NCBI RefSeq assembly: GCF_007904085.1
Contig: NZ_CP042326.1
Span: 2,480,001-2,544,000 of the forward strand
Direction of reading: 5' to 3'
Length of the DNA stretch: 64,000 nt
Source of the DNA: Euhalothece natronophila Z-M001
GTDB lineage: Bacteria > Cyanobacteriota > Cyanobacteriia > Cyanobacteriales > Rubidibacteraceae
Of the stretch, positions 8,621 through 15,821 are shown in pieces. The translations under genes and the position numbers were made by a program. Positions within the stretch are counted from its first letter, which is position 1; each line of letters starts with the position of its first letter. The notes under the pieces were generated by a model. It had not been told where the DNA came from. It ran no database searches and was given only the letters and a program-made list of their open reading frames with translations.

Positions 8621-9352
8621 TTAAATAAAAACTAACGGCTTATCCTTTAATAATGCAAAGGCATCCTCATCGAAACGATAAAGAGCTGCTGGTCTTCCTG
8701 CACCCCGTGACACTTTTAAGCCTGTATCCGTTAAAAATCCTAACTTTAATAAACGGGCGCGAAAATTAGAATAATCAGAAAAATTTTCTCCTAATACAGT
8801 AGTATAAAACTGATATAAGTCGTTTAAGGTAAAGGCTTCAGGGAGAACTTTAAACGCAATTGGACTATATTCTAACTTATTTCTTAAGCGTTGATAACCA
8901 TAACGTAAAATACGATTATGATCAAACGCCAGTTGCGGTGTTTCTTTAAGTAAATGCCAAACTGCTTTTTGGTTATCCTTAGTAATTAAATTTGTATCTT
9001 CATAACGCACCAACGCAAAATAACTCACCGATAAATAACGTTGTTCATAAGACGTTTCATTTTCTCTTGGATCACGCCCCGGTTCGCCAAATGTATAAAG
9101 CTGCTCTAAATAAAGATTTTCTACTTCAATTTTTTCCGATAGCGTCCGATAAGCTGCCGTTTCTAAAGATTCTCCTGTGCAAACTAACGTCCCCGGCAGA
9201 CTATAATAATTCGCAAAGGGATCATGAGGTCTTTTTACTAATAAAATTAATAACCGATTCCGTTGAGTATCTACTGAAAATATGACATTATCGACCCCGA
9301 CTTTAAAATCAGCAACACTATTTTTTCCGAAATTGATGGTCGGATCAATCAT
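8621..9352 (-). CDS. nrtR: NrtR-type Nudix-like transcriptional regulator of NAD metabolism
   Basis: A 243-residue protein with an N-terminal Nudix fold (about 15-150) and a C-terminal winged helix (about 160-243, FRARLLKLGFLTDTG, then GRPAALYRF). The Nudix box is degenerate: GESLETAAYRTLSEKIE has Thr and Lys where hydrolases have the REL and EE glutamates, which suggests binding and not hydrolysis. NrtR proteins repress NAD genes and release DNA on binding ADP-ribose-type ligands. Its place between nadD and nadE, sharing four bases (ATGA) with nadD, strongly supports this role over a stand-alone ADP-ribose pyrophosphatase. Confidence 0.85.
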   Translation of the reverse strand: MIDPTINFGKNSVADFKVGVDNVIFSVDTQRNRLLILLVKRPHDPFANYYSLPGTLVCTGESLETAAYRTLSEKIEVENLYLEQLYTFGEPGRDPRENETSYEQRYLSVSYFALVRYEDTNLITKDNQKAVWHLLKETPQLAFDHNRILRYGYQRLRNKLEYSPIAFKVLPEAFTLNDLYQFYTTVLGENFSDYSNFRARLLKLGFLTDTGLKVSRGAGRPAALYRFDEDAFALLKDKPLVFI

Positions 9353-9930
9353 GAATATAATTTTTGTTCTTGAATGTAGCTTTTAACCGAATTATCGATC
9401 ACTTCTTTTCCCTTTTCCCGATAAGCGCTGGAGGATACAGACGGTGCATTAATATCAGCAACTTGATAGTTTGCCCCTATCTCTTTTAAGATTTCTAACT
9501 CCGTTTCGGTTAAAGGATACCCAGGACGTGGAATGATTAAGAGTTTCACTCGTTGCAATAGTTCCTCACTCTTGTACCACCGCCGAATTTGGGTAATTAA
9601 GTCAGAACCAATGACAAAGGTAAAATTAGCCTGATTATTCCAGAGTATTTCTGCCTTTTTCACCGTTTCTAAACTGCGAGGATGGCTTAATTCTGCGTAG
9701 AGTTTAACATTAGCTTTCGGAGTGGTTAAAGACGCAATCATTAACTCCAACATTTTCATGCGATGCTTTAACGGGGTTTGTTTTGATTTTAAGGGATTAC
9801 TGGCTGCCCAAACCGCTACTTGATCATAATGGCGAGATAACCACTCTAAAATGGTTTTATGACCTTCTGTTGGTGGATCAGCACTGGTTCCAAAAAGGGC
9901 AATTTCAGAAGAGGTGGAATTATTCATCAC
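9349..9930 (-). CDS. nadD: nicotinate-nucleotide adenylyltransferase
   Basis: A 193-residue nucleotidyltransferase of the HIGH superfamily. It begins with IALFGTSADPPTEGHKTILEWL, where the ATP-binding (T/H)xGH element is TEGH, and ends with the second motif region PSVSSSAYREKGKE, the ISSTxIR equivalent. It adenylates nicotinate mononucleotide. It overlaps pncB by 11 bases and nrtR by 4, so translational coupling is likely. Confidence 0.88.
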   Translation of the reverse strand: MMNNSTSSEIALFGTSADPPTEGHKTILEWLSRHYDQVAVWAASNPLKSKQTPLKHRMKMLELMIASLTTPKANVKLYAELSHPRSLETVKKAEILWNNQANFTFVIGSDLITQIRRWYKSEELLQRVKLLIIPRPGYPLTETELEILKEIGANYQVADINAPSVSSSAYREKGKEVIDNSVKSYIQEQKLYS

Positions 9931-11269
9931 TAATGAGAGTTTGTAATTGCGAAGAAAGTTGTACAGAAATTGAATCAGGATGATGGAGATGGCGCACAGA
10001 ATCAGGAAGGGATAGAATAGATTGGCGAGCGCGATCGCGCAACTGTTCCAAACTTTCCACAGGCTTAATCATTTCTCCATTTTTCATCACTAACTCTAAC
10101 AAAGGAACTTCTCCCTTTTCCGCCGATTCTGTGATTAACCCTAAACGATCTTCTCTAATTTTCCCCTGTTCATAACGGCGAAAAATCTGTTTCCGCCCCG
10201 GATAAGTTTCCTTACTTGCTGATGCCTTTCTCGTGGGAACCCCCTCAATTTCTACTAACTTATATACGCCATTAATCGAGGCACCAGTCACTAATTTTGT
10301 CCCAATACCATAACCATCAATAATAGCCCCCGAGGAAAGCAACCGTTTGATTTCCAACTCATCCAAATCTCCACTGACAAATATGGCAGTTTCAGGAAGT
10401 AGTGACCGCACTGTTTGAGATAATTCTATAATATCCCCAGAATCAATGCGTACACCTGTTACTTGTCGTGAGTTGTTCCGCACTGCTTCAGCAAGCCGTG
10501 TTGCCGCTGCCAAGGTATCATAAGTATCAATTAAAAGAGGGGCCTCGGGAAAATAGCGATTAAACGCGGCAAAAGCTTCATCTTCTCCCCCTTGCAAGCT
10601 CCCAATTGCCATCACCAAGGAATGTGCCATCGTCCCACTCGGAACTTCTCCCAATTTTAACGCCGCCGCCACATTAGAAGTCGCATCAAATCCTGTGGCT
10701 AACGCTGCCCTAGCTGCCCAGAGAGAGGCTTGAGGGCTAAATGCGCGTCTTGTGCCAAATTCTAATAACTTTGCCCCGTCTCCAGCAATATCTCGCACTC
10801 GGGCTGCTTTGGTGGCAATTAGGGTTTGGTAATTCAGGGTATTAAGAAGATACGTTTCTACTAATTGCGCTTGCCATAAGGGGGCTTCTACTCGTAATAA
10901 TGGTTCATTAGCAAATATGGGAGTCGCTTCAGAAACAGCCCAAACCTCCCCTGTAAAAACTTTCCCCGCTAGCAGTTCCCAAAATTCAGAGGGAGCATGA
11001 TTAAATAATCCTGTTTCTTGTAACTGTTGGATTTGTTCGGATGAAAAATGCAATTGTTGTAAGTATTCTAAGCCGTGAGCGAGCCCCATCGCTATTAGGT
11101 AGCCATAGCAAGAGGGTAAACGGCGGACAAATAGCTCAAAACTAGCACGTTTTTCCGCAACGCCTTCTCCCACATAACAAGCCCCCATGGTTAACTGATA
11201 AAGATCAGTAATCAGGCTATAGTCTTGGGGAGAAATAGTGAGAGAGGAGAAAGACATTCTTGATTCCAT
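9920..11269 (-). CDS. pncB: nicotinate phosphoribosyltransferase
   Basis: A 449-residue enzyme that makes nicotinate mononucleotide from nicotinate and PRPP, the first step of NAD salvage. Recognisable blocks are SLITDLYQLTMGACYV at the N-terminus, LLEFGTRRAFSPQAS in the middle with the phosphate-binding region, and VTGVRIDSGDI and IDGYGIGTKLVTGA in the barrel. Two starts are possible, MESRM and MSFSS four codons later. It is the first gene of the NAD operon, so the operon promoter should lie within 11270-11382, between it and crtD. Confidence 0.93.
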   Translation of the reverse strand: MESRMSFSSLTISPQDYSLITDLYQLTMGACYVGEGVAEKRASFELFVRRLPSCYGYLIAMGLAHGLEYLQQLHFSSEQIQQLQETGLFNHAPSEFWELLAGKVFTGEVWAVSEATPIFANEPLLRVEAPLWQAQLVETYLLNTLNYQTLIATKAARVRDIAGDGAKLLEFGTRRAFSPQASLWAARAALATGFDATSNVAAALKLGEVPSGTMAHSLVMAIGSLQGGEDEAFAAFNRYFPEAPLLIDTYDTLAAATRLAEAVRNNSRQVTGVRIDSGDIIELSQTVRSLLPETAIFVSGDLDELEIKRLLSSGAIIDGYGIGTKLVTGASINGVYKLVEIEGVPTRKASASKETYPGRKQIFRRYEQGKIREDRLGLITESAEKGEVPLLELVMKNGEMIKPVESLEQLRDRARQSILSLPDSVRHLHHPDSISVQLSSQLQTLISDE

Positions 11270-11294
11270 AAATAACAGCCATTGTTAAATTATA

Positions 11295-11305
11295 GTGAAC
11301 ATCAC
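11295..11305. promoter_or_regulatory. candidate palindromic operator upstream of pncB
   Basis: GTGA-ACA-TCAC is a perfect short palindrome 26 bases upstream of the pncB start, next to a TATAGT hexamer. It is the only dyad I see in this 113-bp gap and could be the binding site of the operon's own NrtR-like regulator. The cyanobacterial NrtR consensus could not be compared here, so this is only a position to test. Confidence 0.2.
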
Positions 11306-11382
11306 CAAAAAAGCCTAGGTATTGCTTGATACAACTATTCAGGTTCAATCTGAAGAATCTCCCCTTATAATTATTCTCAGAG

Positions 11383-12906
11383 TTAATTGGAGAGTATCAA
11401 TTGACGGACAGCAGTTAAGGCTGAGTAACTAACCCCTGCTGTTCCCTCTCCTGGATGTGTACTATCTCCCACTAACCAAAGATTCCTAATGGGAGTGCGA
11501 TTGGCAAATCCAAAGGGGCCAAATGTAGAAACTCGTTGTCCTAAACCTCCTACATAACCAGCTTCACGAGCCGTAAATCGCGCAAAAGTCCTTGGAGTAG
11601 CTGCTTCTTGATGGATAATGGTGTCTGCAGTGAGATGAAAATAGTGGCTCAGATTTTTGATGGCAGTTTCAACATAATCTTGCTTTAAGGCTTCATAGCT
11701 TTCTGCGGTTTCTGTCCACCATTGACCGACTTCAGTAAAAGCAGAGGCGGTAATCGTTGCTTGTCCTTGGGGCGCGCGTCCATCTCCTGCTCGACTGACA
11801 GAGACAAAAAGGGAATTTTTCTCCCCGACAATCCCGTCATAATGATATAAAAATTGTAGATGTGGGGGACAATTTTCTGGAATTGCTGTTTCATCAACTC
11901 CTAAATATAAAACAAATGCTCCATTGGCTTCGGGTAAATTTTTCACTCGTCTTTCATATCCACTTAGCCATAACTGGGAAGCGCCAAAAGAATTATTCGG
12001 ATCACTTAATAGCTTTAATAAATTTTGTACGGTGACATTTGCTACGACAGCTGTTGCTTGTTCTTGCCATACTTCCCCAGTTTTTTCATTGCGAATCCTA
12101 ACGCCTGTTACTTTTCCTTGCTGAGAGTGAATTGTCTCCACGCGATGACGGAGACGTAATTTCCCGCTATGTTTTCTTAATCCTTTTACTAAACGGGTGC
12201 TTAAGGTTTGCATACTTCCCTGTAAATGCCATAGCCCTTGTGGAGATTGGGACATTCCAAGAGCAGTTGCTGCATATAATAAAGCTGTTTCATCCGCATT
12301 CACTTGGGAATACAGTTTTAACTGCATATCTAGGAAAGTTTTTAAGCGTTGATCCTTATCAAGTCTTAAAAGGCGTAATATATCCCCAACTGTTAAGAAG
12401 GTAAAAGGCAACGTGATTAAGGTATCCAGTCGTAGAGCAGAGATTAATTGCCAAGTATCCCAAAGGTTGCGGGGAGGAAGAACTGGATCGCGCTTTTGAA
12501 ACTGCCAACTTGCCCCAAATAGCTTTTCCATAAGTTGCCAAAAGGGTTCACTATTGGGAAACTGATCTTGTCGTTCTTTACGCCATTTTTCTGGATCGCG
12601 CCAGATATTAATCGGGGAGTTTTCTCCAGGCAGATAGACGCTACAGGCTGGATCACAGGGAGTGGCAGCGGGAACGTCTATACCGAGTTCGGTAAAAATT
12701 TGTTGATGAATGCCCCCTTTTTCTAAACCTGCTACTTGAGTTGCCCCTACATCAAAGGTAAAGCCATGACGCTTAAAGGTGGAAGCACAGCCACCTGGGA
12801 CATAAGCTTGATCATAAACGGTAACGGCATATCCTCGTTTTGCCAGTAATGCCCCTGCAGTTAGTCCCCCAATTCCAGCGCCAATAACAATGACTTTTTT
12901 TGACAT
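11383..12906 (-). CDS. crtD: carotenoid C-3',4' desaturase (CrtD type)
   Basis: A 507-residue FAD-dependent phytoene-desaturase-family protein. The dinucleotide-binding fold is at the N-terminus (VIVIGAGIGGLTAGALLAKRG), followed by VPGGCASTFKRHGFTFDVG, and the C-terminal FAD motif is LWLVGDSTHPGEGTAGV. The segments ATQVAGLEKGGIHQQIFTE and PCDPACSVYLPGE match what I recall of cyanobacterial CrtD, which makes the end groups of myxol-type carotenoids; carotene isomerase CrtH is the main alternative. It is a single gene divergent from the M23 peptidase gene. Confidence 0.75.
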   Translation of the reverse strand: MSKKVIVIGAGIGGLTAGALLAKRGYAVTVYDQAYVPGGCASTFKRHGFTFDVGATQVAGLEKGGIHQQIFTELGIDVPAATPCDPACSVYLPGENSPINIWRDPEKWRKERQDQFPNSEPFWQLMEKLFGASWQFQKRDPVLPPRNLWDTWQLISALRLDTLITLPFTFLTVGDILRLLRLDKDQRLKTFLDMQLKLYSQVNADETALLYAATALGMSQSPQGLWHLQGSMQTLSTRLVKGLRKHSGKLRLRHRVETIHSQQGKVTGVRIRNEKTGEVWQEQATAVVANVTVQNLLKLLSDPNNSFGASQLWLSGYERRVKNLPEANGAFVLYLGVDETAIPENCPPHLQFLYHYDGIVGEKNSLFVSVSRAGDGRAPQGQATITASAFTEVGQWWTETAESYEALKQDYVETAIKNLSHYFHLTADTIIHQEAATPRTFARFTAREAGYVGGLGQRVSTFGPFGFANRTPIRNLWLVGDSTHPGEGTAGVSYSALTAVRQLILSN

Positions 12907-13086
12907 TCCTTTTTTGATTCCATTTTTAAAAGTTAGGTTACAGTGAGCAGTGATTCACCTATTTCCCTTTACTTTCTCTATTGTAAACTTTTGTATCTTT
13001 TATGAATTTCTTCTAAAAAGCAGTTGACAAAGGGGAGTAAAAATGGAAACTTATGAGCAGATTTTCTTAAATTTGGGGTGTGAGGT

Positions 13087-13740
13087 ATGGTCAGAGCTTA
13101 TAAGAAGCCTCAACAGGGAACAAGTTGGCAACAGCGTATCGCATTACAGATTTTATTCGTCACTTTAGCCAGTATCAGTGGAATAACAGTGTTTTCCGCA
13201 TGGAAACAAGCATCGGTTCAGGCACAAAATAATAATGTTGCTCGAACTGCACAAGAAGGGAGACAGTGGTCAGAGGCTTCCTTTCCGGTAGAAAACTTTC
13301 AACGTTATACTTCTCCTTATGGTTATCGTAAGTCACCAACAACGGGGAGAGTACAGTTTCATCGCGGGTTAGACTTTGCTGCCCCTTTAGGGAGTTATAT
13401 TCGTAACTGGTGGGGGGGTAAAGTTGTAGGACTCTCTGATCATACTGCTTGTGGCACTATGGTGGTGATTCAGTCTGGGGAATGGCAGCATATTTATTGT
13501 CATCTTAAAGGCACTGTTCAACGGACGAGCGACGGCTTAGTAATGGTGGATCGCGGTGGGGGGATTCGCTTGCGAAAAGGTCAAAGGGTTGAAACCGGTC
13601 GTCGCATTGGACGAGTGGGAATGACAGGGCGAACAACGGGGCCCCATCTTCATTGGGAATTGAAGTATGAGGGAGAACATCTTGATCCAGCTTTGGTATT
13701 ACGAGAAATGTACAACCAGCAACAAGCAGCAACTCAGTGA
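13087..13740 (+). CDS. M23 family (LytM) metallopeptidase
   Basis: A 217-residue exported protein. A basic N-terminus is followed by a hydrophobic signal/anchor (IALQILFVTLASISGITVF, about residues 19-37). The peptidase domain shows YGYRKSPTTGRVQFHRGLDF (zinc His and Asp) and GPHLHWEL (HxH), so the catalytic zinc site appears complete. Such enzymes cut peptidoglycan cross-links in the periplasm. The gene is just upstream of rnpB on the same strand. Confidence 0.88.
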   Translation: MVRAYKKPQQGTSWQQRIALQILFVTLASISGITVFSAWKQASVQAQNNNVARTAQEGRQWSEASFPVENFQRYTSPYGYRKSPTTGRVQFHRGLDFAAPLGSYIRNWWGGKVVGLSDHTACGTMVVIQSGEWQHIYCHLKGTVQRTSDGLVMVDRGGGIRLRKGQRVETGRRIGRVGMTGRTTGPHLHWELKYEGEHLDPALVLREMYNQQQAATQ

Positions 13741-13780
13741 ATATTGGAGGAAAATAAGGATTCTGGTTACACTAGGGAGT

Positions 13781-14161
13781 AGAAAGAGAGTTGGCGAGGT
13801 AGTTGCAGATTCCTATCTAAGGAATTTGAGGAAAGTCCGGGCTTCCAAAGACCAGACTGCTGGGTAACGCCCAGTGCGGGTGACCGTGAGGAAAGTGCCA
13901 CAGAAACATACCGCCAAGAAGGTTCACACTTCTTTGGTAAGGGTGCAAAGGTGCGGTAAGAGCGCACCAGCAGTATCGAGAGGTACTGGCTCGGTAAACC
14001 CCAGTCGGAAGCAAGGTCGAGGGAAACTATGGTTGGTCTTTAACCGGTTTCCGTTTTGGGAGTACCGCTTGAGGCTTCTGGTAACAGGAGTCCCAGATAG
14101 ATAACTACCCTCAGGCACGTTGCTTGAGAACAGAACCCGGCTTATGTCCAACTCTCTTTCT
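13781..14161 (+). ncRNA. rnpB: RNase P RNA (M1 RNA, cyanobacterial type A)
   Basis: The 381-nt segment has all universal RNase P RNA blocks: GAGGAAAGTCCGGGCT near the 5' side, the P10/11 region GGGTAACGCCCAGTGCGGG, ACAGAAACATACCGCC, GGTAAGGGTGCAAAGGTGCG, GTAAACCCC and near the 3' end GAACAGAACCCGGCTTATG. The ends AGAAAGAGAGTTGG (13781-13794) and CCAACTCTCTTTCT (14148-14161) pair over 14 bp as helix P1. Several short reading frames overlap it and are not genes. It processes tRNA 5' ends. Its neighbour rnc is also an RNA-processing enzyme. Confidence 0.96.
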
Positions 14162-14166
14162 ATTAA

Positions 14167-14180
14167 TCCCGTTCTCGGGA
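14167..14180 (+). terminator. possible terminator after rnpB
   Basis: TCCCG and CGGGA form a 5-bp stem with a TTCT loop, followed by AATATTTT. It lies six bases after rnpB and would be the natural 3' boundary, but both the stem and the U-run are weak. Confidence 0.35.
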
Positions 14181-14229
14181 ATATTTTGCGGAGAATAAAC
14201 CACTATCAAATAAGCGTGACAGGAATAAA

Positions 14230-14997
14230 ATGAAGGGAGACAGCTCTTCTGGGTTAGCAATTGAAACTAGACCTAAATCGCGTTCCGGTAAAAGAGTAGG
14301 GGGATCACGTCGTATTCGAGAGTTAACTAGATTAGTAGAACGGTTGGGAATAACTAATACTGCTAGTGTGGATTGGCATTTATTGGATTTAGCTTTGACT
14401 CATCCGAGTTCTTCTAGTCTGGCGAACTATCAACAGCTAGAGTTTGTGGGAGATGCTGTGGTTCGCCTAGCGGCTTCAGAATTACTCTTGGAAACCTATC
14501 CTCAAGCCCCTGTAGGAGACTTTGCCGCCATTCGCTCCATTTTAGTTAGTGATCGAGTGCTGGCAGAATTTGCAGAAAGTTATGGCATGGATCAATTTCT
14601 CTTGATGGCTGGGAGTGCGGCTAAAAATAAGGCAGGAGCGCGATCGCGCTTAGCTGATGCGTTTGAGGCAGTGTTAGGAGCTCTTTATCTGAGTACCCAT
14701 TCTATGAGCCTAGTTCGTCCTTGGTTGGATCCTATTTTAAAGGAAAAGGCGGATCAAATTCGTCAAGATCCCGCCCGACAAAACTATAAGGATGCTCTCC
14801 AGGAGTGGACGCAAGCTCATTATAAAGTTTTGCCACAGTATCAAGTTGAAGAGACTGGCCAAGGTTATGATGATCCTGAACGGTTTACTGCTTATGTCTG
14901 GCTTAAAGATCACTTTTTAAGTCAGGGTAAAGGGCGGTCGAAAAAGGCAGCCCAACAAGCAGCCGCTCAAGCAGCTTATCAACAATTAAGTAAATAA
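14230..14997 (+). CDS. rnc: ribonuclease III
   Basis: A 255-residue enzyme for double-stranded RNA. The signature helix reads YQQLEFVGDAVVRLAASELL, holding the catalytic acidic residues, and the second acidic cluster is in ADAFEAVLGALYLS. A dsRNA-binding domain fills the C-terminus (about 178-255: NYKDALQEWTQAHYKVLPQY, and GRSKKAAQQAAAQAAY). The N-terminal 30 residues are basic and extra. The stop codon overlaps the next ATG by one base, so the next gene is probably co-translated. Confidence 0.93.
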   Translation: MKGDSSSGLAIETRPKSRSGKRVGGSRRIRELTRLVERLGITNTASVDWHLLDLALTHPSSSSLANYQQLEFVGDAVVRLAASELLLETYPQAPVGDFAAIRSILVSDRVLAEFAESYGMDQFLLMAGSAAKNKAGARSRLADAFEAVLGALYLSTHSMSLVRPWLDPILKEKADQIRQDPARQNYKDALQEWTQAHYKVLPQYQVEETGQGYDDPERFTAYVWLKDHFLSQGKGRSKKAAQQAAAQAAYQQLSK

Positions 14998-15695
14998 TGA
15001 CTCGTCCTCATACTACTGTTGTCCTAGCAATGAGTGCTGATGGCAAAATTGCGGATGTAGCGCGATCAGCACCGAAGTTTACTTCTTCTATTGATTTCGC
15101 TCATCTTGAACGGCAAGTCGCGATCGCAGATGCCGTTTTGTTCGGTGCGGGAACGTTACGCGCTCACGGGAGTGCGATGTCGATTCGGGATTCGCAATTA
15201 ATTGCCCAACGTAGAGAAAAACAAAAGCCCGATCAAGCGATACAGATTGTCTGTACGCGATCGGGTGTTATTCCTTCTGATATCCGTTTCTTTCAACAAA
15301 ATATCCCCCGTTGGCTTCTGACTACAGAAAAAGGGGCAACTTCTTGGCAAAATAATTCTCAAAAGCCTTTTGATGAAATTATCGTTGCTGAAAACTCAGC
15401 AGGGGAAATTGATTGGGAAGAAACTCTCAAAACTTTTAAAAATAAAGGGATTGAACGCTTAGCTGTGCTAGGAGGGGGAGAACTGATAGCAGACTTATTT
15501 ACCAGAGAATTCCTTGATGAGTTATGGTTAACAGTTTGTCCTGTTTTATTAGGCGGAAAAGATGCCCCTAACCCGATTGAAGGCACTGGTTTAAGTTTAG
15601 ACAATGCTCAAAAACTTCATTTATTATCTGTGGAAAATATTGATCAAGAAGTATTTCTACATTATCAAGTAATTCATCATGATAGTGTTTCTTAG
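14997..15695 (+). CDS. RibD C-terminal-domain reductase
   Basis: A 232-residue protein of the dihydrofolate-reductase-like RibD_C fold: TVVLAMSADGKIADVARSAP at the N-terminus, AVLFGAGTLRAHGS in the substrate loop, and AVLGGGELIADLFTREFLDE and VCPVLLGGKDAP later. It lacks the deaminase half of bifunctional RibD, so it would perform only the NADPH-dependent reduction of 5-amino-6-ribosylamino-pyrimidine in riboflavin synthesis, or reduce a related compound. It overlaps rnc by one base. Confidence 0.8.
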   Translation: MTRPHTTVVLAMSADGKIADVARSAPKFTSSIDFAHLERQVAIADAVLFGAGTLRAHGSAMSIRDSQLIAQRREKQKPDQAIQIVCTRSGVIPSDIRFFQQNIPRWLLTTEKGATSWQNNSQKPFDEIIVAENSAGEIDWEETLKTFKNKGIERLAVLGGGELIADLFTREFLDELWLTVCPVLLGGKDAPNPIEGTGLSLDNAQKLHLLSVENIDQEVFLHYQVIHHDSVS

Positions 15696-15712
15696 TCTTT
15701 TGAGGGATAAAC

Positions 15713-15754
15713 TTAGTCATTAGTCATTAGTCATTAGTCATTGGTCATTAGTCA
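15713..15754. repeat. heptamer tandem repeat (TTAGTCA type)
   Basis: Six perfect-register 7-bp units: TTAGTCA four times, TTGGTCA once, TTAGTCA once, then a decayed TTGGTTT. It sits in the 126-bp gap between the convergent RibD-like gene and pcrA. This is the short tandemly repeated repetitive class known from cyanobacterial intergenic DNA. No spacers are present, so it is not a CRISPR array. Confidence 0.85.
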
Positions 15755-15821
15755 TTGGTTTACAAAGGACGAATGACAAAAATCTCAGGAAGCGTAAAAA
15801 CTGCTATAGACCGACCTATTA

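Noticed and set aside
11295-11305. Firm assignment of GTGA-ACA-TCAC as an NrtR operator
   Set aside because: Kept only as a low-confidence site; I cannot compare it with the cyanobacterial consensus, and the arms are 4 bp.
13505-14151. Five overlapping short reading frames on both strands
   Set aside because: They lie in or across the RNase P RNA, whose conserved blocks and 14-bp P1 helix explain the sequence.
15713-15754. Possible small CRISPR array
   Set aside because: Units are 7 bp in direct contact with no spacers; it is a simple heptamer repeat.
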